From: Shinella curvata
GTDB lineage: Bacteria > Pseudomonadota > Alphaproteobacteria > Rhizobiales > Rhizobiaceae
Length of the DNA: 64,000 nucleotides
Assembly (NCBI RefSeq): GCF_022899935.1
Contig: NZ_JALJCJ010000002.1
Location: 434,001 to 498,000 of the forward strand
Direction: 5' to 3'
Shown here: positions 61,548 through 64,000 of the stretch, piece after piece
Layout: each line of letters begins with the position of its first letter
How positions within the stretch are numbered: the stretch's first letter is position 1
Program-made: the position numbers and the translations under genes
Notes under the pieces: generated by a model
Told to the model about the DNA's origin: nothing
The model's database searches: none
The model's input: only the letters and a program-made list of their open reading frames with translations

Positions 61548-63089
61548 ATGGCCGCAAATCCCGCCGATCTTTCCGCAGCCCTCGTCCTGACGCCGGTTCC
61601 CGCCGCCGACTGGCTGGTCGTGCTGCCGCCTGCCTGGTGTCTTCTGGTCGGCGCGGTGCTGCTGATGCTGCGCAAGTCGCTGCACCTGCAGGCGCTGATC
61701 GCCATTCCCGCGCTCGCCGTGCTTGTCGTCATCGATGCCCTTCTGCTCGCCCATGTCGCCGCCAACGGACCGGTGACGATGGTGATGGGGCGTTGGCTGC
61801 CGCCCTTCGGCATCGCGTTTACGGCTGACCTGACCGGCGTGCTCTTCGCGCTGGCCGGCGCGGTCGTCGCCTTTGCAGGGAGCGTGCATGCACTCGCCGA
61901 TATCGATGCGAGCGGCCGGCGCTACGGTTTTTATCCGTTCCTGCTCCTGCTGATGGCCGGCGTCTCCGGCGCGTTCCTGACGGGCGACATCTTCAACCTC
62001 TATGTCTGGTTCGAGGTGCTGCTGATCTCGTCCTTCGGCCTGATCACGCTGGGGTCCGAGCCGCGCCAGATCGACGGCGCGATCAAATATGCCTTCCTCA
62101 ACCTCGTCGCGACGACGCTGTTCCTCGTCACGACGGGCTATCTCTACGGTATCTTCGGCACGCTCAACATGGCCGACATCGCGGTGAAGGCGGCAGCGGG
62201 CCGCGCCGAACTGCCGCTGATGACGCTGGCCACGCTGTATTTCCTCGCTTTCGGCATGAAGGCGGCGGCCTTTCCGGTGAATTTCTGGCTGCCGGCCTCC
62301 TACCACACGCCGCGCGTCGTGGTGTCGGCGCTGTTTGCCGGCCTGCTCACCAAGGTCGGCATCTATGCGCTGCTGCGCACGCTGGTCATGCTGTTTCCCG
62401 TCGAGCGGGAGGAACTGAGTTTCCTCATCGCGATTGTCGGTGTCGCCACCATGCTTCTCGGCGCGCTTGGCGCGCTCGGTCAGAGCGATATCCGCCGGCT
62501 GCTCGGCTATGTCGTCATTTCCGGTATCGGCGTGATACTGGCGGGCCTGTCGCTGGGCAGTCCCGGCGGCATCGGCGGCGCCATATTTTATGCGCTGCAT
62601 TCCATGGTGGTGATGACGGCGCTCTACATGGCAGCGGGACTGGCGGGGCGGCTGGCCGGCTCCTTCGATCTCAACCGGCTGGGCGGGCTCTATAGCCGCT
62701 CGGCGCTGTTTTCCGCCCTGTCGCTGGTGCTGTTCTTCGCCGCCTCCGGACTGCCGCCCTTCTCCGGCTTCTGGCCGAAAGTGATGGTGGCGAAGGCGGC
62801 GATCGATATCGGTGCCTGGTGGCTGACGGCATCGGTGTTCCTCGCCGGCTTCCTCACCACCATCGCGCTCGGCCGCGTCTTCGCGCTCGCCTATTGGCGC
62901 GCGGAGGTGCGGGGGCTACCGGCGCAAAGTATTCCCGCAAGCGCGCTGCTGCCGCTCGCCGGCCTCACGGCGCTGACGGTCGTCTTCGGTCTCTTCCCGG
63001 ATGCGTTGCTGTCGCTGGTCCAGCATGCCGAGCAGAGCCTTGCCAATCCGGACGCCTATATCGGCTCCGTCTTTCCGGGAGGGAAGTGA
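61548..63089 (+). CDS. mrpD: Monovalent cation/H+ antiporter subunit D
   Basis: The 513-residue NuoN/NuoM-like subunit has about 14 helices, including MKAAAFPVNFWLPASYHTPRVVVSALFAGLLTKVGIYAL with the conserved Lys and Pro-rich transport helix. It works with subunit A as a second ion-conducting module. It follows mrpC after 17 bases, close behind. Confidence 0.93.
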   Translation: MAANPADLSAALVLTPVPAADWLVVLPPAWCLLVGAVLLMLRKSLHLQALIAIPALAVLVVIDALLLAHVAANGPVTMVMGRWLPPFGIAFTADLTGVLFALAGAVVAFAGSVHALADIDASGRRYGFYPFLLLLMAGVSGAFLTGDIFNLYVWFEVLLISSFGLITLGSEPRQIDGAIKYAFLNLVATTLFLVTTGYLYGIFGTLNMADIAVKAAAGRAELPLMTLATLYFLAFGMKAAAFPVNFWLPASYHTPRVVVSALFAGLLTKVGIYALLRTLVMLFPVEREELSFLIAIVGVATMLLGALGALGQSDIRRLLGYVVISGIGVILAGLSLGSPGGIGGAIFYALHSMVVMTALYMAAGLAGRLAGSFDLNRLGGLYSRSALFSALSLVLFFAASGLPPFSGFWPKVMVAKAAIDIGAWWLTASVFLAGFLTTIALGRVFALAYWRAEVRGLPAQSIPASALLPLAGLTALTVVFGLFPDALLSLVQHAEQSLANPDAYIGSVFPGGK

Positions 63090-63090
63090 C

Positions 63091-63564
63091 ATGCGGCCCG
63101 CCGTCATCATCGCCGTCTTCACGCTGGTCTGGCTTGCGGTTTCCGGCAGTTTCACCATCCCCAATCTCGTGCTCGGCATCGCCGCCGCGGCGCTGTCACT
63201 TCTTCTCGTCCGGGGCCATATCCAGCCGGACGGGCGGCGGTTGCGGCCGTTGAAGGCGCTCTCGCTGCTCGCTCTTTTCCTCAGGGAACTGGCGCTTTCC
63301 GCCTGGAAGGTGGCGGTGCTGGTGGTCCGCCCGAAGATGGACCTGAAACCGGGCATCTTCGCCTTTCCGCTGACCGTCGACCGGGACTTCGAGATCACGC
63401 TGCTCGCCAATCTCATCACGCTGACGCCGGGCACGCTGTCGGTCGATGTCTCCGAGGACCGGAAGACGCTGTATGTGCATGCGCTCGATTGCTCCGACCC
63501 GGCCGGCGCGCGGCGCGATATCGCGAATGGTTTCGAGAAGAAAATCCTGGAGGCCTTCCGCTGA
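63091..63564 (+). CDS. mrpE: Monovalent cation/H+ antiporter subunit E
   Basis: The 157-residue protein has two N-terminal helices and the MnhE segment [40 protein letters not shown] precedes the ATG, one base after the mrpD stop. Confidence 0.93.
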   Translation: MRPAVIIAVFTLVWLAVSGSFTIPNLVLGIAAAALSLLLVRGHIQPDGRRLRPLKALSLLALFLRELALSAWKVAVLVVRPKMDLKPGIFAFPLTVDRDFEITLLANLITLTPGTLSVDVSEDRKTLYVHALDCSDPAGARRDIANGFEKKILEAFR

Positions 63565-63926
63565 TGGGCGCTCAAATGATCCTTTCCGTGGCCTGCGGCA
63601 TCGCGCTCCTGCTGATGTGCGCGGCCTTCTTCCTTGCCGCCTGGCGCGTCATCAAGGGGCCGACCCTGCCGGACCGCATCGTCGCGCTCGACACGCTCAC
63701 CGCCATCGCCATCGGCTTCATCGCCGTCATCGCCATCAGGACGGGGTTCAACCTCTATATCGACATCGCCATTGCGCTCGGTCTCGTCGGTTTCCTCGCC
63801 ACCGTCGCTTTCGCGCGGTTCGTGCTGAGCCAGGGCATGCAGCCGGGCGAGGCGGCCGCGCCGGAAGAAACGGCGGCCGATGCCAGGGCACGACGCGGCG
63901 GTGGCCATGCCAGGAGGCTGCGCTGA
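63564..63926 (+). CDS. mrpF: Monovalent cation/H+ antiporter subunit F
   Basis: The 120-residue protein has three helices and the MnhF pattern [24 protein letters not shown]. The Arg-rich C-terminal tail ([12 protein letters not shown]) is cytoplasmic. Its start and stop overlap the genes on each side by one base (TGATG). Confidence 0.92.
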   Translation: MGAQMILSVACGIALLLMCAAFFLAAWRVIKGPTLPDRIVALDTLTAIAIGFIAVIAIRTGFNLYIDIAIALGLVGFLATVAFARFVLSQGMQPGEAAAPEETAADARARRGGGHARRLR

Positions 63927-64000
63927 TGCTGGATCTCGTTCTCGCGCTTGTCGTCGGCGTCATGCTCGTCGCGGGCGGTGTCTTCACCTTTCTCGCCGCG
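63926..64000 (+). CDS. mrpG: Monovalent cation/H+ antiporter subunit G (partial)
   Basis: Only the first 25 codons lie in the window, starting [18 protein letters not shown], a hydrophobic segment as in MnhG. Gene order and one-base overlap with mrpF (TGATG) support the identification. It runs off the right end. Confidence 0.75.
   Translation, partial: MLDLVLALVVGVMLVAGGVFTFLAA

Overview
This is a GC-rich chromosomal segment of an alphaproteobacterium, most likely Rhizobiaceae (Rhizobium, Shinella or Ensifer type). The view rests on several features: a paired Ohr/OhrR, a DUF930 protein, a Mrp/Pha-type cation antiporter, PQQ glucose dehydrogenase, a split methylmalonyl-CoA mutase, a leaderless attenuator of the rhizobial type, and many short operons of housekeeping and accessory genes. 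No rRNA, tRNA, CRISPR array, phage or insertion sequence was seen. Both ends cut into genes or lie at their edge: a GGDEF/EAL protein on the left and the seventh Mrp subunit on the right.

Layout. 0-2.8 kb: c-di-GMP turnover protein and a MarR regulator. 2.8-7.4 kb: the ligase-associated exonuclease and ATP-dependent DNA ligase with a small membrane gene on the opposite strand between them, two more small membrane proteins and a glutathionyl-hydroquinone reductase. 7.4-11 kb: large and small subunits of methylmalonyl-CoA mutase. 11-17.6 kb: L,D-transpeptidase lipoprotein, chemoreceptor, ohr/ohrR, and a PAS sensor kinase with its receiver protein. 17.6-20.5 kb: RES-Xre toxin-antitoxin and an ABC-F ATPase with a long structured leader. 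20.5-25.4 kb: LysR/MFS divergent pair, aldo/keto reductase, second MFS transporter and a ClbS/DfsB-like protein. 25.4-29.2 kb: HerA-like ATPase, tam methyltransferase and a haloacid dehalogenase. 29.4-30.6 kb: a lower-GC orphan beta-propeller-like exported protein. 30.9-36.4 kb: alcohol dehydrogenase, class IV aminotransferase, SodB, an RHH/ParE toxin-antitoxin, and a WYL regulator divergent from a LysE exporter. 36.5-39.2 kb: two c-type cytochromes and an RTX-repeat protein. 39.5-43.7 kb: a PfpI-like protein and a GNAT acetyltransferase behind a predicted leader-peptide attenuator, a conserved hypothetical gene, and Gcd. 43.9-49.7 kb: SelO, a FemAB-like acetyltransferase, a caspase-fold protein that has lost both catalytic residues, and small proteins. 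49.7-58.4 kb: oligopeptidase B, AI-2E transporter, DUF930, Tat-exported VOC protein, DksA-like protein, HlyIII, PPT-type acetyltransferase, MsrB and VapBC. 58.4-64 kb: mrpABCDEF(G).

The most interesting item is at 40625-40765 on the minus strand. A promoter places the start of transcription on the AUG of a 16-codon ORF containing Tyr-Phe-Trp-Leu-Phe. Competing hairpins, the last of which is an intrinsic terminator, follow it, and then come the GNAT and PfpI genes. This is the architecture of a ribosome-mediated attenuator, but it controls an acetyltransferase and not an amino-acid biosynthesis operon. Other items worth checking are the pseudo-caspase, a short ORF with hairpins upstream of the ABC-F gene, and inverted repeats that overlap the translation starts of two toxin-antitoxin operons and lie between the WYL regulator and LysE genes.
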